In this document: positions 15,669 to 24,459 of the stretch, in pieces
Position numbering within the stretch: position 1 is the first letter of the stretch
Layout: every line of letters begins with the position of its first letter
DNA from: Diplocloster agilis
Lineage (GTDB): Bacteria > Bacillota > Clostridia > Lachnospirales > Lachnospiraceae
Reading direction: 5' to 3'
Assembly (NCBI RefSeq): GCF_019042275.1
Contig: NZ_JAHQCW010000002.1
Coordinates: 1-64,000, forward strand
Length of the DNA: 64,000 nt
Position numbers and translations under genes: made by a program
The notes under the pieces: generated by a model
The model's database searches: none
What the model was told of the DNA's origin: nothing
What the model saw: only the letters and a program-made list of their open reading frames with translations

Positions 15669-17105
15669 ATGAAAAAAACGAAAATCATCTGTACAATGGG
15701 GCCAAATACCAATGACAGGGAGTTATTGAAGAAATTGGCCTTGAATGGAATGGACATTGCCAGGTTTAACTTTTCTCACGGCGATTACGAAGAGCAGCTG
15801 CACCGGATCAATCTTTTAAAGAGTGTCAGAGAAGAGATCGGCCGTCCGATCGCTATGCTGCTGGATACCAAAGGCCCGGAGATCCGTACCGGCATTATGG
15901 CCGGTGACCGGAAGGTGCGCTTGAAAGAAGGAGATACCTATATACTGACAACGGATAAAGTGGAAGGCGGAAGCCATCGCTGTTCCGTGACCTATCCGGG
16001 ACTTGTGGAAGATCTAAGCGTGGGCAACCGTATCCTGATCGACGATGGTTTGATTGAACTTCAGGTTCAGGAGCTGACGCAGAAGGATATCATCTGTACC
16101 GTGGTCAACGGCGGAGAGCTGGGGCAGAAAAAAGGAGTCAATGTGCCGAACGTCAGCGTAAAGCTGCCGGCGCTTACCCAGAAGGATAAAGATGATATTT
16201 TATTCGGAATCGAGCAGGGCTTTGATTTTATCGCAGCATCCTTTGTTCGGTCCGCGGCTTGTGTGAAAGAAATCAAGGAGCTGTTAAAAGAACACGGAGC
16301 CGGATACATTCCCGTCATATCGAAGATTGAGAATGCGGAAGGAATTCAGAATTTTGATGAAATTATGTACTGCAGCGATGGCATTATGGTAGCCCGGGGG
16401 GATCTGGGCGTGGAGATTCCCGCGGAGGAGGTTCCCTACCTGCAAAAACAGATCATCAAAAAATGTAATGATAACTATAAGCCGGTGATAACCGCCACAC
16501 AGATGCTGGATTCCATGATCCGAAACCCGCGCCCCACCAGAGCGGAAGTAACGGACGTGGCCAATGCGATCTACGACGGCACCGACGCGGTCATGCTCTC
16601 CGGGGAGACAGCCATGGGCAAATATCCCGTGGAGGCGCTTAAGATGATGTCCAAGATCGCAGAGTTCACAGAATCCAATGTGGATTATGAGCAGTTAATG
16701 GAGCACAAAAAAATGCACCGCAAGAATAATATTTCCAGCGCGGTGGCCTACTCCTCGGTGGCAACCGCCGCCAATCTGGGCGCCAAATGCATCGTTACCC
16801 CGACGGTATCCGGCGCCACGGCCCGGATGATGTCCAAATTCCGTCCCAAGGTGAATATCATCGGCGTATCCCCCAACGAAGCCACCCTTCGTAAAATGCA
16901 GATTTACTGGGGCGTGTATCCGCTTCTTTCCGTGGAGGAAGATACGACGGAAGAAATCATGGACCGGGCGGTTGAGCTTGCAAAAGAGCAGCAATTTGTC
17001 GAAAAGGGAGACATCGTTGTGCTGACAGCCGGTATCCCGTCTACCAATGTGCAGGCCGGAAAAGGCAGCATGAGCAATACCATGCGCGTGGTCATTATCG
17101 ACTGA
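15669..17105 (+). CDS. pyk: Pyruvate kinase
   Basis: Catalyses phosphoenolpyruvate + ADP to pyruvate + ATP, the last step of glycolysis. The 478-residue chain has KKTKIICTMGPNTND at the N-terminus, the LDTKGPEIRTG segment, the active-site Lys in VISKIENAEGIQNFDEI (about residue 220), MVARGDLGVEIP, and TATQMLDSMI-NPRPTRAEVTDVANA. GGAGGAG before ATG 15669 sets the start; the long upstream extension overlaps the previous gene. It lacks the extra C-terminal PEP-utiliser domain of Bacillus Pyk. It is followed by an RNA-gene region rather than by pfkA. Confidence 0.96.
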   Translation: MKKTKIICTMGPNTNDRELLKKLALNGMDIARFNFSHGDYEEQLHRINLLKSVREEIGRPIAMLLDTKGPEIRTGIMAGDRKVRLKEGDTYILTTDKVEGGSHRCSVTYPGLVEDLSVGNRILIDDGLIELQVQELTQKDIICTVVNGGELGQKKGVNVPNVSVKLPALTQKDKDDILFGIEQGFDFIAASFVRSAACVKEIKELLKEHGAGYIPVISKIENAEGIQNFDEIMYCSDGIMVARGDLGVEIPAEEVPYLQKQIIKKCNDNYKPVITATQMLDSMIRNPRPTRAEVTDVANAIYDGTDAVMLSGETAMGKYPVEALKMMSKIAEFTESNVDYEQLMEHKKMHRKNNISSAVAYSSVATAANLGAKCIVTPTVSGATARMMSKFRPKVNIIGVSPNEATLRKMQIYWGVYPLLSVEEDTTEEIMDRAVELAKEQQFVEKGDIVVLTAGIPSTNVQAGKGSMSNTMRVVIID

Positions 17106-17140
17106 TACCAAATACTGACATGTCCCTTTCGGATTTTTTC

Positions 17141-17169
17141 TTGAAAATGCGCACATACTAGAGTATAAT
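17141..17169 (+). promoter_or_regulatory. Promoter of the 6S-like RNA
   Basis: TTGAAA (17141-17146), 17-bp spacer, TATAAT (17164-17169), in a gap with no protein gene. Confidence 0.65.
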
Positions 17170-17199
17170 AATTTTAGAGCGAATAGCGAGAAGCAATTG

Positions 17200-17395
17200 T
17201 TCGTGTAATTCCTGAAATGTTCGACAATCCTGCAATTTTGAACCTACATTTTCTTTTATGGGATTCCTATATTGCCCGTTCTGATGTCAGGCCGTCATTA
17301 CGCAGCGGAAGGCAGATGACGGGTTGCGGTCGCCCACCTAGCTGTGGCTAGGAGTCAAAATAGCAGGAAACGGCATTTTGGGGTAACAAAAGAAG
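17200..17395 (+). ncRNA. ssrS: 6S RNA candidate
   Basis: This untranslated stretch has its own promoter upstream and a terminator downstream. A long interrupted closing stem is formed by AAATG, TCCTGC and ATTTTGA (17215-17240) with TCAAAAT, GCAGGA and CATTT (17354-17378). Internal hairpins include CCTAG-CTGTGG-CTAGG and CGTCAT/ATGACG. A long bulged rod with an open centre is the 6S shape, and the location after a housekeeping gene fits. Family assignment rests on shape and partial resemblance, not on a search; edges are approximate. Confidence 0.55.
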
Positions 17396-17397
17396 AA

Positions 17398-17429
17398 AGC
17401 AGCTGTTTTCGGACAGCTGCTCTTTTTTT
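17398..17429 (+). terminator. Terminator of the 6S-like RNA
   Basis: AGCAGCTGT/ACAGCTGCT with a short loop and seven T residues. Confidence 0.85.
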
Positions 17430-17530
17430 GTTCCATAGGTAAATATGACCGGGCAGCCCGTCCAATAGTTTGCATAAAACACCGGGCTGTGTAATATATT
17501 TTATATATCATAAAAAAGGACAGGTATCTT

Positions 17531-19459
17531 ATGAACAACAAGGTGAAATATAAACTGACGCTGATCCTGCTTGGAATCCTGGTTATCTTGTTCATCATGA
17601 TCAGCCAGCTGATACCAAAAAAAGAGACGGTTCCGAAACCGGAAGAACCTGAAAAGCCGCTGGCCAACGCTGAGCTGTTCATTTTAGGGACCGCTGCGTC
17701 CATAGAAGGTCTGGAAGAGAACCAAGTCTATACCGATCAGGGACTCTTTCTCAATCAGACGGGAGAGGATCTGGAGCAGTACCGGATGCAGAACATCCAG
17801 GTCGTGTTAAAGGACGGCGTCATCGAGGCTGTCTGCGGGACCCTTGAAAAAGAGACCACATTAGTGAATGTATGGATTACCGGGCCCACAGAAAATGGAT
17901 TCCGGATTTTTGTTGACGGCTATTACATAAATTTTGAAGGAGATAAACCTACCCAGGATGTCAACGGAGTCCTGGGCGATGTGGTGGTCGCCTATGAGAA
18001 AGTGACACAGCTGCGTATCAAACAGGACACCATTTCCGGACGTATCCTGTCCGTCCAGCTGGACGGTGTGGAGATCGAAGGCTACGGCCTGGTTCCCTTC
18101 TCGGATCAGTTCCGCCTGTATCAGATCTATGGACAGCTGGCGCAAAAAGAACTGGTCAACCTGGTAGTCGGATACGACATAACCGAATTCGTTGTGGCGG
18201 AAGGCAAGCTATGCGCCGGACTGATAAATAAACCGCTGACCATGGATCACATCCGGGTCCTGATCAAAACCAACGATTACGCGGATATCTTCCACAGCCA
18301 GGTACAATTGTCCGGGAACAACGGGTTTACGATCCAATATGGGCAAAACACAGAGGAGCACGCGGCGCTTGAGAGTGTCACCATCGCTGCGGACAGTCCC
18401 TACTGGGAAGAAAACCGCATTCTGCTTACCCCTGCGGATGGCGGTACCCTGACGTTAGAATCCATAACCAGGAACCAGGGCAATCCCAGCTACGCAGGAA
18501 CCCTGGAAATCCGCAGAGAAGACGGCGGCCTTGTCATCGTCAACGATATTCCGCTGGAAGAATATCTCTATGGAGTCCTTCCAAGCGAGATGCCTTCCAG
18601 CTACGGCCTGGAGGCATTAAAGGCCCAGGCGGTCTGCGCCAGGAGCTATGCGTATAATCAGATCCTGAACAGCGGCTATCCCCAGTACGGAGCCCACGCC
18701 GACGACAGTGTCAAATTCCAGGTATACAACAATCTGCCTCAAACCCCGGAGGTGGTGCAGGCAGTTGACGAAACACGTGGAATTGTAGCCGCCTACGAAG
18801 ATACGGTTATTACAGCCTATTATTTTTCCACCTCCTGCGGCCATACCACCGACGGCTGTATATGGAATCCGGAGAGCAACGATTCCACTCCATACCTGCA
18901 GGGCAAATTTTCCGGCGACGAGCAGCCGGAACAGGATCTTACACAGGAAGACGCTTTCCGGGCCTTCATCGAAAATACCGACTATGCTTCCTACGACAGT
19001 CAGGAGAGCTGGTACCGCTGGAAGGTACGGATTCCCGCAGCCGGCCTGACCGAAAACATGAAAGCCTTCGGCAATATCGGCGCCGTGAAAAGTATGGCCA
19101 TTACAAAAAGAGGAGCCGGCGGCGTAGCTGCGGAGCTAAGCGTCCAGGGCACCGAAGGAAACATCGTGATCACCAAAGAGTATGACATCCGCGGAGCACT
19201 GTCGCCAAAAGGCTGCACAGTTACCCGGATGGACGGTTCCGAGGTGGAAGGCTCCTCGCTTCTGCCAAGCGGCTATATCATCTTAAGCCCGGTTATGGAA
19301 CAGGATCAGCTGACTGCCTATGATATTACCGGAGGCGGCTACGGCCACGGAGCCGGAATGAGCCAGAACGGGGCGAAGTTCATGGCCTCCCAGGGCAAAT
19401 CCTATCAGGATATCCTGCAGTTTTATTATAGCGGAATTAATTTTAAGCAGCTGTATTAG
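17531..19459 (+). CDS. SpoIID/LytB domain-containing protein
   Basis: A 642-residue exported protein anchored by one N-terminal helix (LTLILLGILVILFIMISQL). After a long N-terminal extracytoplasmic region, the SpoIID/LytB domain starts near residue 325 (GTLEIRREDGGLVIVNDIPLEEYLYGVLPSEMP). It carries the conserved EALKAQAVCARSYA, the AYYFSTSCGHTTDG motif and GGGYGHGAGMSQNGA near the end. SpoIID is a lytic transglycosylase that processes denuded glycan during engulfment. The large extra N-terminal region makes this a paralogue rather than SpoIID itself. Its role in sporulation or wall remodelling is inferred. Confidence 0.85.
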   Translation: MNNKVKYKLTLILLGILVILFIMISQLIPKKETVPKPEEPEKPLANAELFILGTAASIEGLEENQVYTDQGLFLNQTGEDLEQYRMQNIQVVLKDGVIEAVCGTLEKETTLVNVWITGPTENGFRIFVDGYYINFEGDKPTQDVNGVLGDVVVAYEKVTQLRIKQDTISGRILSVQLDGVEIEGYGLVPFSDQFRLYQIYGQLAQKELVNLVVGYDITEFVVAEGKLCAGLINKPLTMDHIRVLIKTNDYADIFHSQVQLSGNNGFTIQYGQNTEEHAALESVTIAADSPYWEENRILLTPADGGTLTLESITRNQGNPSYAGTLEIRREDGGLVIVNDIPLEEYLYGVLPSEMPSSYGLEALKAQAVCARSYAYNQILNSGYPQYGAHADDSVKFQVYNNLPQTPEVVQAVDETRGIVAAYEDTVITAYYFSTSCGHTTDGCIWNPESNDSTPYLQGKFSGDEQPEQDLTQEDAFRAFIENTDYASYDSQESWYRWKVRIPAAGLTENMKAFGNIGAVKSMAITKRGAGGVAAELSVQGTEGNIVITKEYDIRGALSPKGCTVTRMDGSEVEGSSLLPSGYIILSPVMEQDQLTAYDITGGGYGHGAGMSQNGAKFMASQGKSYQDILQFYYSGINFKQLY

Positions 19460-19562
19460 CGGCGAAGCCATATTGATCCGGTCGTGAGGCGGGGCATGCG
19501 GATACTGCGGGTCACCCCGGCGTCCCATCTCACGACCGTCTTCCATATTGGACGCTTCGGGA
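19458..19562. repeat. Imperfect long hairpin after the SpoIID-like gene
   Basis: CGAAGC, CATATT and CCGGTCGTGAG at the left pair with CTCACGACCG, ATATTGG and GCTTCG at the right (about 30 bases per arm with small bulges). A GC-rich loop contains a further GGCGGGG/CCCCGGC pairing. It could end transcription or be a remnant of a repeat. Confidence 0.55.
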
Positions 19563-19692
19563 CCGGCATCTTGGTATCGCATTCATTTTCGAATATGCTC
19601 ATAAAGAAAAACTTCACACATGTCCTTCCTTGCAGTTTTAGTGAAATCATGGTATGATTTTTTAACAGCAGTTTCAGAGGAAGGAAAAATGT

Positions 19693-20547
19693 ATGTACCT
19701 CATTTATATTATTCGGGATTTTAGTAAAAGGCTATCGAAAGACCATGTAAGTGCTTATTCCGCGCAGGCGGCCTTTTTTATCATGTTGTCTTTCTTCCCT
19801 TTTATGATGCTGCTGCTGTCGCTGGTCCAGTATCTGCCCATCGGCAAGCAGGATATCTTTAACGTGATAAAAAGTGTGACGCCGGTTTCTTTTAAATCCA
19901 CGGTTATTATGATTGTAGATGAATTGTATGATAAGACCGTTACGGTGGTATCCTTATCCGCTGTGGTGGCGGTCTGGTCTTCGGCGAGAGGGATCATGTC
20001 CATTGCAGGAGGACTAAACTCGGTCAATGGAGTCAGTGAAACCAGAAATTATATATTCATCCGGATACGGGCGGCTTTTTATACCGTTTTGTTTATTATT
20101 ACTTTGCTGCTGACATTTGGCCTGCTGATATTCGGGAACTGGATTCTGGGATTTATAGAGGAGCATATTCCGGGAATTCAGGGGACCTTTTCTTTTTTGA
20201 TTCAGTTTCGGTCGCTGATTATGGTGCTGGTGCTGATGTTCTTCTTTACCTTGATGTACAAATTTCTGCCAAACCGTAAAGCGGGAATGTTTGCCCAATT
20301 CCCCGGGGCTCTTTTTACCGCCATCGGCTGGATGGCGTTTTCATTCGGTTTTTCCATCTATATCAACTACTTCACTGATTTTTCCAAAATATATGGAAAC
20401 CTGACGACAATTATTGTGGCAATGCTGTGGCTGTATATCAGTATGTACATTCTGCTGATCGGCGCGGAAATAAATTCTTATTTTGCGACGGAAATCCGGC
20501 TGTTTCAGGCGAGGAGACGTAAAAAATCGGAAAAAGGAGAAAAGTAG
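19693..20547 (+). CDS. YihY/BrkB family membrane protein
   Basis: A 284-residue polytopic protein with about six helices. Family hallmarks are VSAYSAQAAFFIMLSFFPFM near the N-terminus, WSSARGIMSIAGGLNSVNGV, the KFLPNRKAG stretch and FPGALFTAIGWMAFSFGFSIYI followed by YGNLTTIIVAMLWLYI. The C-terminal tail is basic. Some members were once misnamed RNase BN; the true role is unknown and may involve transport. GAGGAAGG precedes ATG 19693. It is monocistronic between a hairpin and the pheST T-box. Confidence 0.88.
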   Translation: MYLIYIIRDFSKRLSKDHVSAYSAQAAFFIMLSFFPFMMLLLSLVQYLPIGKQDIFNVIKSVTPVSFKSTVIMIVDELYDKTVTVVSLSAVVAVWSSARGIMSIAGGLNSVNGVSETRNYIFIRIRAAFYTVLFIITLLLTFGLLIFGNWILGFIEEHIPGIQGTFSFLIQFRSLIMVLVLMFFFTLMYKFLPNRKAGMFAQFPGALFTAIGWMAFSFGFSIYINYFTDFSKIYGNLTTIIVAMLWLYISMYILLIGAEINSYFATEIRLFQARRRKKSEKGEK

Positions 20548-20586
20548 GGCCGACTTTAACAGACTGACTCCAAAAGAAATTTAATC

Positions 20587-20615
20587 TTGACAATTCACCG
20601 CATCGTGTATAGAAT
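20587..20615 (+). promoter_or_regulatory. Promoter of the pheST T-box
   Basis: TTGACA (20587-20592), 17-bp spacer, TAGAAT (20610-20615). Confidence 0.75.
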
Positions 20616-20621
20616 ATAGGA

Positions 20622-20869
20622 GATAAGAAAAGGCTGTGAAGGTGTTTAGTAGAAACTCATTTTCCTGCAGAGAGAGGGAGTCACCGGCTGTAAGCTTCCT
20701 CAGGTTCAGATGAGCGACGAATTTCCCACCGGAGCTGCATTTCCGAAAATCCAGTAAGAAATGCCGTAACCTGTGCGTTAAACAGATGACAAGTGCCCGG
20801 GCAATATACCGGGAATTAGGGTGGTACCACGGATATCGCTTCGTCCCTTTCCAGGATGGAGCTTTTTTT
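20622..20869 (+). promoter_or_regulatory. T-box riboswitch, phenylalanine specifier
   Basis: The leader carries the Stem I landmark AGAGAGGGAG and, near the end of Stem I, TTC (20741-20743) at the expected specifier position. The T-box bulge sequence AGGGTGGTACCACGG lies at 20818-20832. A terminator formed by GCTTCGTCC and GGATGGAGC with a T-run is at 20838-20869. Uncharged tRNA-Phe would stabilise the antiterminator and switch on pheST. The T-box call is firm; the TTC position is read by pattern. Confidence 0.92.
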
Positions 20870-20948
20870 GTGTCCCAAAAGTGATACGGCCTATGATGAA
20901 TAGAATGGGAAACAGTCTAGAGCTTAACAAAAGTAAAGGAGAAAGACA

Positions 20949-21968
20949 ATGAAAGAAAAATTGGATCAAATCAGGCAGGAAGCGTTGAAGCAGATCGCAG
21001 ATTCAGATGCGCTGGACAAATTAAATGATGTGCGGGTAGCTTTCCTGGGCAAGAAAGGAAAATTGACCGCTGTTCTGAAAGGGATGAAAGACGTGCCGGC
21101 GGAAGAACGCCCGCTGGTCGGCCAGCTGGTAAATGAGACCCGAGCGGCGATTGAAGGATTTCTGGAAGAATCCAGGGCAAAAATGGAGAAGCTTGCACGG
21201 GAAGAGCAATTGAAAAGGGAAGTCATCGATGTCACCCTTCCTGCCAAAAAGAACAGCGTAGGCCACCGGCATCCCAATACGATCGCCCTGGAGGAGGTCG
21301 AAAGGATCTTCGTGGGTATGGGATATGAGGTTGTGGAAGGCCCGGAAGTGGAATACGACTATTATAATTTTGAGGCGCTGAATATACCGGCGAATCATCC
21401 CGCCAAGGATGAGCAGGACACGTTCTATGTCACAAGCGACATCGTGCTTCGGACCCAGACCTCGCCGGTCCAGGTCCGCACAATGGAAAAAGGAAAGCTG
21501 CCGATCCGCGTGATTGCCCCGGGAAGAGTGTTCCGTTCGGACGAGGTAGACGCGACGCATTCCCCTTCCTTCCATCAGATCGAGGGACTGGTGATCGATA
21601 AGAACATCACATTTGCCGACCTGAAAGGGACGCTGGCGGAATTCGCAAGACAGCTGTTCGGACCGGAGACAAAAGTAAAATTCCGTCCTCATCATTTCCC
21701 GTTTACCGAGCCCAGCGCGGAGGTGGATGTCACCTGCTTCAAATGCGGAGGAAAGGGCTGCCGTTTCTGTAAAGGTTCCGGCTGGATCGAGATTCTGGGC
21801 TGCGGAATGGTTCATCCCAACGTCCTTAAAATGAGCGGAATCGATCCTGAGGAATACTCCGGTTTCGCGTTTGGAGTCGGATTGGAACGTATCGCGCTGC
21901 TGAAATATGAGATTGACGATATGCGGCTGTTGTATGAAAATGACGACCGTTTCTTAAAACAATTCTAG
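20949..21968 (+). CDS. pheS: Phenylalanyl-tRNA synthetase alpha subunit
   Basis: Catalytic subunit of the alpha2-beta2 enzyme that charges tRNA-Phe. The 339-residue chain has an N-terminal coiled coil (about residues 1-80), then the class II catalytic core: motif 1 near [20 protein letters not shown], motif 2 [21 protein letters not shown], and motif 3 [11 protein letters not shown] near the C-terminus. The [13 protein letters not shown] Phe-binding strand is intact. AAAGGAG precedes ATG 20949. It is 13 bp before pheT and under T-box control. Confidence 0.98.
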   Translation: MKEKLDQIRQEALKQIADSDALDKLNDVRVAFLGKKGKLTAVLKGMKDVPAEERPLVGQLVNETRAAIEGFLEESRAKMEKLAREEQLKREVIDVTLPAKKNSVGHRHPNTIALEEVERIFVGMGYEVVEGPEVEYDYYNFEALNIPANHPAKDEQDTFYVTSDIVLRTQTSPVQVRTMEKGKLPIRVIAPGRVFRSDEVDATHSPSFHQIEGLVIDKNITFADLKGTLAEFARQLFGPETKVKFRPHHFPFTEPSAEVDVTCFKCGGKGCRFCKGSGWIEILGCGMVHPNVLKMSGIDPEEYSGFAFGVGLERIALLKYEIDDMRLLYENDDRFLKQF

Positions 21969-21981
21969 GAGGAAGAATAAG

Positions 21982-24402
21982 ATGAATACATCATACGCAT
22001 GGATGAAAGCATACGTGCCGGGACTTAATGTATCGGCTCAGGAATTCACGGACGCCATTACCCTGTCCGGCTCAAAAGTGGAGGGATATGAGGCGCTGGA
22101 TGCGGATCTGGATAAGATCGTCGTCGGCTGCATTCTTTCCATCGAAAGGCATCCGGACGCGGATAAACTGGTCATTTGCCAGGTGGATATCGGACAGGAC
22201 CAGCCGGTTCAGATCGTCACGGGAGCGTCGAATATCACAGTAAACGATAAAATCCCCGTAGTATTGGATGGCGGCAGAGTTGCAGGCGGACACGACGGCA
22301 AGAAAACGCCGGGCGGAATTAAAATAAAAAAAGGAAAGCTGCGCGGCATTGAATCCAATGGAATGCTCTGTTCGATCGAAGAACTGGGAAGCAGCCGTGA
22401 TATGTATCCGGAAGCGCCGGAAGACGGTATCTATATTTTCCGGGAAGATGTGCCGGTGGGAACGGATGCGATAGAAGCGCTGGGTCTTCACGACGTGGTG
22501 TTTGAATATGAGATCACGTCCAACAGGGTGGACTGCTATTCGGTGCTGGGTCTGGCCAGGGAAGCGGCGGCCACCTTCCGTCAGGAGTACAAGCCTCCGG
22601 TCGTGAAAGAAACCGGTAACCAGGAAGATGTAAAGGATTATATCAAGGTGACGGTCAAGGACACGGATCTTTGCCCCCGTTACTGCGCCAGAGTAGTAAA
22701 AAATATAAAAATCGGCCCTTCCCCCAAATGGATGCAGCGGCGTCTGGCGGCACATGGCATCCGGCCGATTAACAATATCGTGGATATCACCAACTACGTG
22801 ATGGAAGAATACGGCCAGCCGATGCACGCCTACGATCTGGACACCATCGCGGGCCGCGAGATCATCGTCCGCCGGGCATCCAAAGACGAAAAGTTCGTCA
22901 CTCTGGACGGACAGGAACGGACCATGGACGAATCGGTACTGATGATCTGTGACGGGGAGAAGCCTGTGGGTGTCGCTGGTATTATGGGCGGTGAGAACTC
23001 CATGATTACCGATCATGTGCAGACCATGTTATTTGAAGCCGCCTGCTTTGACGGAACCAACATCCGTCTCTCCAGCAAGAAGATCGGGCTGCGCACCGAC
23101 GCCTCCGGAAAATTTGAAAAAGGCCTTGACCCCAACACTGCCATAGAAGCCATTAACCGCGCCTGCCAGCTGGTGGAAGAGTTACAGTGCGGAGAAGTGG
23201 TGGGGGGAACCGTCGACGTCTATGAGAAGAAAAAAGAAGGCCGCGCGATCCCGTTTGACGCGGATAAAATCAATAAGCTGCTGGGAACTGATATCTCCCC
23301 CGAAGATATGATCGGGTATTTCGAAGCGATTGAATTAACGTACGATCCGGCGGCACAGGAAGTACGCGTCCCTTCCTGGAGACAGGATTTGGAATGCCTG
23401 GCGGACCTGGCCGAAGAGGTGGCCAGATTCTATGGCTATGAAAATATAGCGACCACTCTGCCAAGCGGAGAAGCCTCCACCGGTAAATTATCCTTCAAAC
23501 TGCGTGTGGAATCCGTGGCGAGAGATATCGCGGAATTCTGCGGTTTCTCCGAAGGTATGAGCTATTCCTTTGAGAGCCCGAAAGTATATGATAAGCTTCT
23601 GATCCCTCAGGACTCCAAATTGCGGCAAAACGTTGTGATCTTAAATCCTCTGGGAGAAGATTACAGCATCATGCGCACACTGCCGTTAAATGGAATGCTG
23701 ACCTCTCTGGCTACTAATTATAATAGAAGAAACAAGAACGTAAGACTCTATGAACTGGCTAATATCTATCTGCCCAAGCAGATACCTCTGACGGAGCTTC
23801 CCGAGGAACGGATGCAGTTTACCATGGGTATGTACGGAGACGGAGATTTCTTTACCTTAAAAGGAGTCGTGGAAGAATTCTTTGACAAGTTGGGTATGCG
23901 TCAGAAAGCGGTATATGATCCCAATGCCCAAAAACCTTACCTGCATCCCGGCAGACAGGCTAACATTATTTATCAGGATACGGTTGTGGGCTATATGGGA
24001 GAAGTGCACCCCACGGTGGCCGATAACTATGGGATCGGGGAACGCGCCTATGTGGCCGTTCTGGATATGCCTGAGATCGTAAGCCGGGCTACCTTCGACC
24101 GGAAGTACGAAGGCATTGCAAAATATCCGGCCGTCACCCGCGATATCAGTATGGTGATGCCTAAAGAGATACTGGCGGGTCAGGTGGAGGAAGTCATTGA
24201 GAAAAATGGCGGACAATATCTGGAGAGCTACCAGCTGTTTGATATCTATGAAGGCGCGCAGATCCGGGCCGGTTCCAAATCTATGGCCTATTCCATCGTG
24301 TTCCGGGCGAAGGATAAGACCCTGGAAGAGGCAGATGTGACAGCGGCTATGGAGCGGATACTGAAAGCTCTGGAAGCCATGGGAATCGAACTGAGGAAAT
24401 AA
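21982..24402 (+). CDS. pheT: Phenylalanyl-tRNA synthetase beta subunit
   Basis: An 806-residue non-catalytic partner of PheS. Domains in order: tRNA-binding OB fold (about residues 40-150, IERHPDADKLVICQVDIG), B3/4 editing domain (about 210-390, with NIVDITNYVMEEYGQPMHAYD), B5 (about 405-475), catalytic-like core, and C-terminal ferredoxin-fold anticodon-binding domain (KYPAVTRDISMVMP onward). It is full length. GGAGGAAG precedes ATG 21982. It ends 10 bp before a bidirectional terminator. Confidence 0.97.
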   Translation: MNTSYAWMKAYVPGLNVSAQEFTDAITLSGSKVEGYEALDADLDKIVVGCILSIERHPDADKLVICQVDIGQDQPVQIVTGASNITVNDKIPVVLDGGRVAGGHDGKKTPGGIKIKKGKLRGIESNGMLCSIEELGSSRDMYPEAPEDGIYIFREDVPVGTDAIEALGLHDVVFEYEITSNRVDCYSVLGLAREAAATFRQEYKPPVVKETGNQEDVKDYIKVTVKDTDLCPRYCARVVKNIKIGPSPKWMQRRLAAHGIRPINNIVDITNYVMEEYGQPMHAYDLDTIAGREIIVRRASKDEKFVTLDGQERTMDESVLMICDGEKPVGVAGIMGGENSMITDHVQTMLFEAACFDGTNIRLSSKKIGLRTDASGKFEKGLDPNTAIEAINRACQLVEELQCGEVVGGTVDVYEKKKEGRAIPFDADKINKLLGTDISPEDMIGYFEAIELTYDPAAQEVRVPSWRQDLECLADLAEEVARFYGYENIATTLPSGEASTGKLSFKLRVESVARDIAEFCGFSEGMSYSFESPKVYDKLLIPQDSKLRQNVVILNPLGEDYSIMRTLPLNGMLTSLATNYNRRNKNVRLYELANIYLPKQIPLTELPEERMQFTMGMYGDGDFFTLKGVVEEFFDKLGMRQKAVYDPNAQKPYLHPGRQANIIYQDTVVGYMGEVHPTVADNYGIGERAYVAVLDMPEIVSRATFDRKYEGIAKYPAVTRDISMVMPKEILAGQVEEVIEKNGGQYLESYQLFDIYEGAQIRAGSKSMAYSIVFRAKDKTLEEADVTAAMERILKALEAMGIELRK

Positions 24403-24407
24403 TAAAA

Positions 24408-24455
24408 GGGGACATGTCCATTTCGATAAAAAATCGAAATGGACATGTCCCCTTT
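24408..24455. terminator. Bidirectional terminator
   Basis: A perfect stem of over 20 bp (AAAAGGGGACATGTCC and on to TTTCGAT, mirrored) around a five-A loop. T-runs lie on both strands, between pheT (+) and the symporter gene (-). Confidence 0.85.
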
Positions 24456-24459
24456 TGTC

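Noticed and set aside
17200-17395. SRP RNA instead of 6S RNA
   Set aside because: A GGAAGG-like stretch is present, but the paired helix 8 context of SRP RNA is not.
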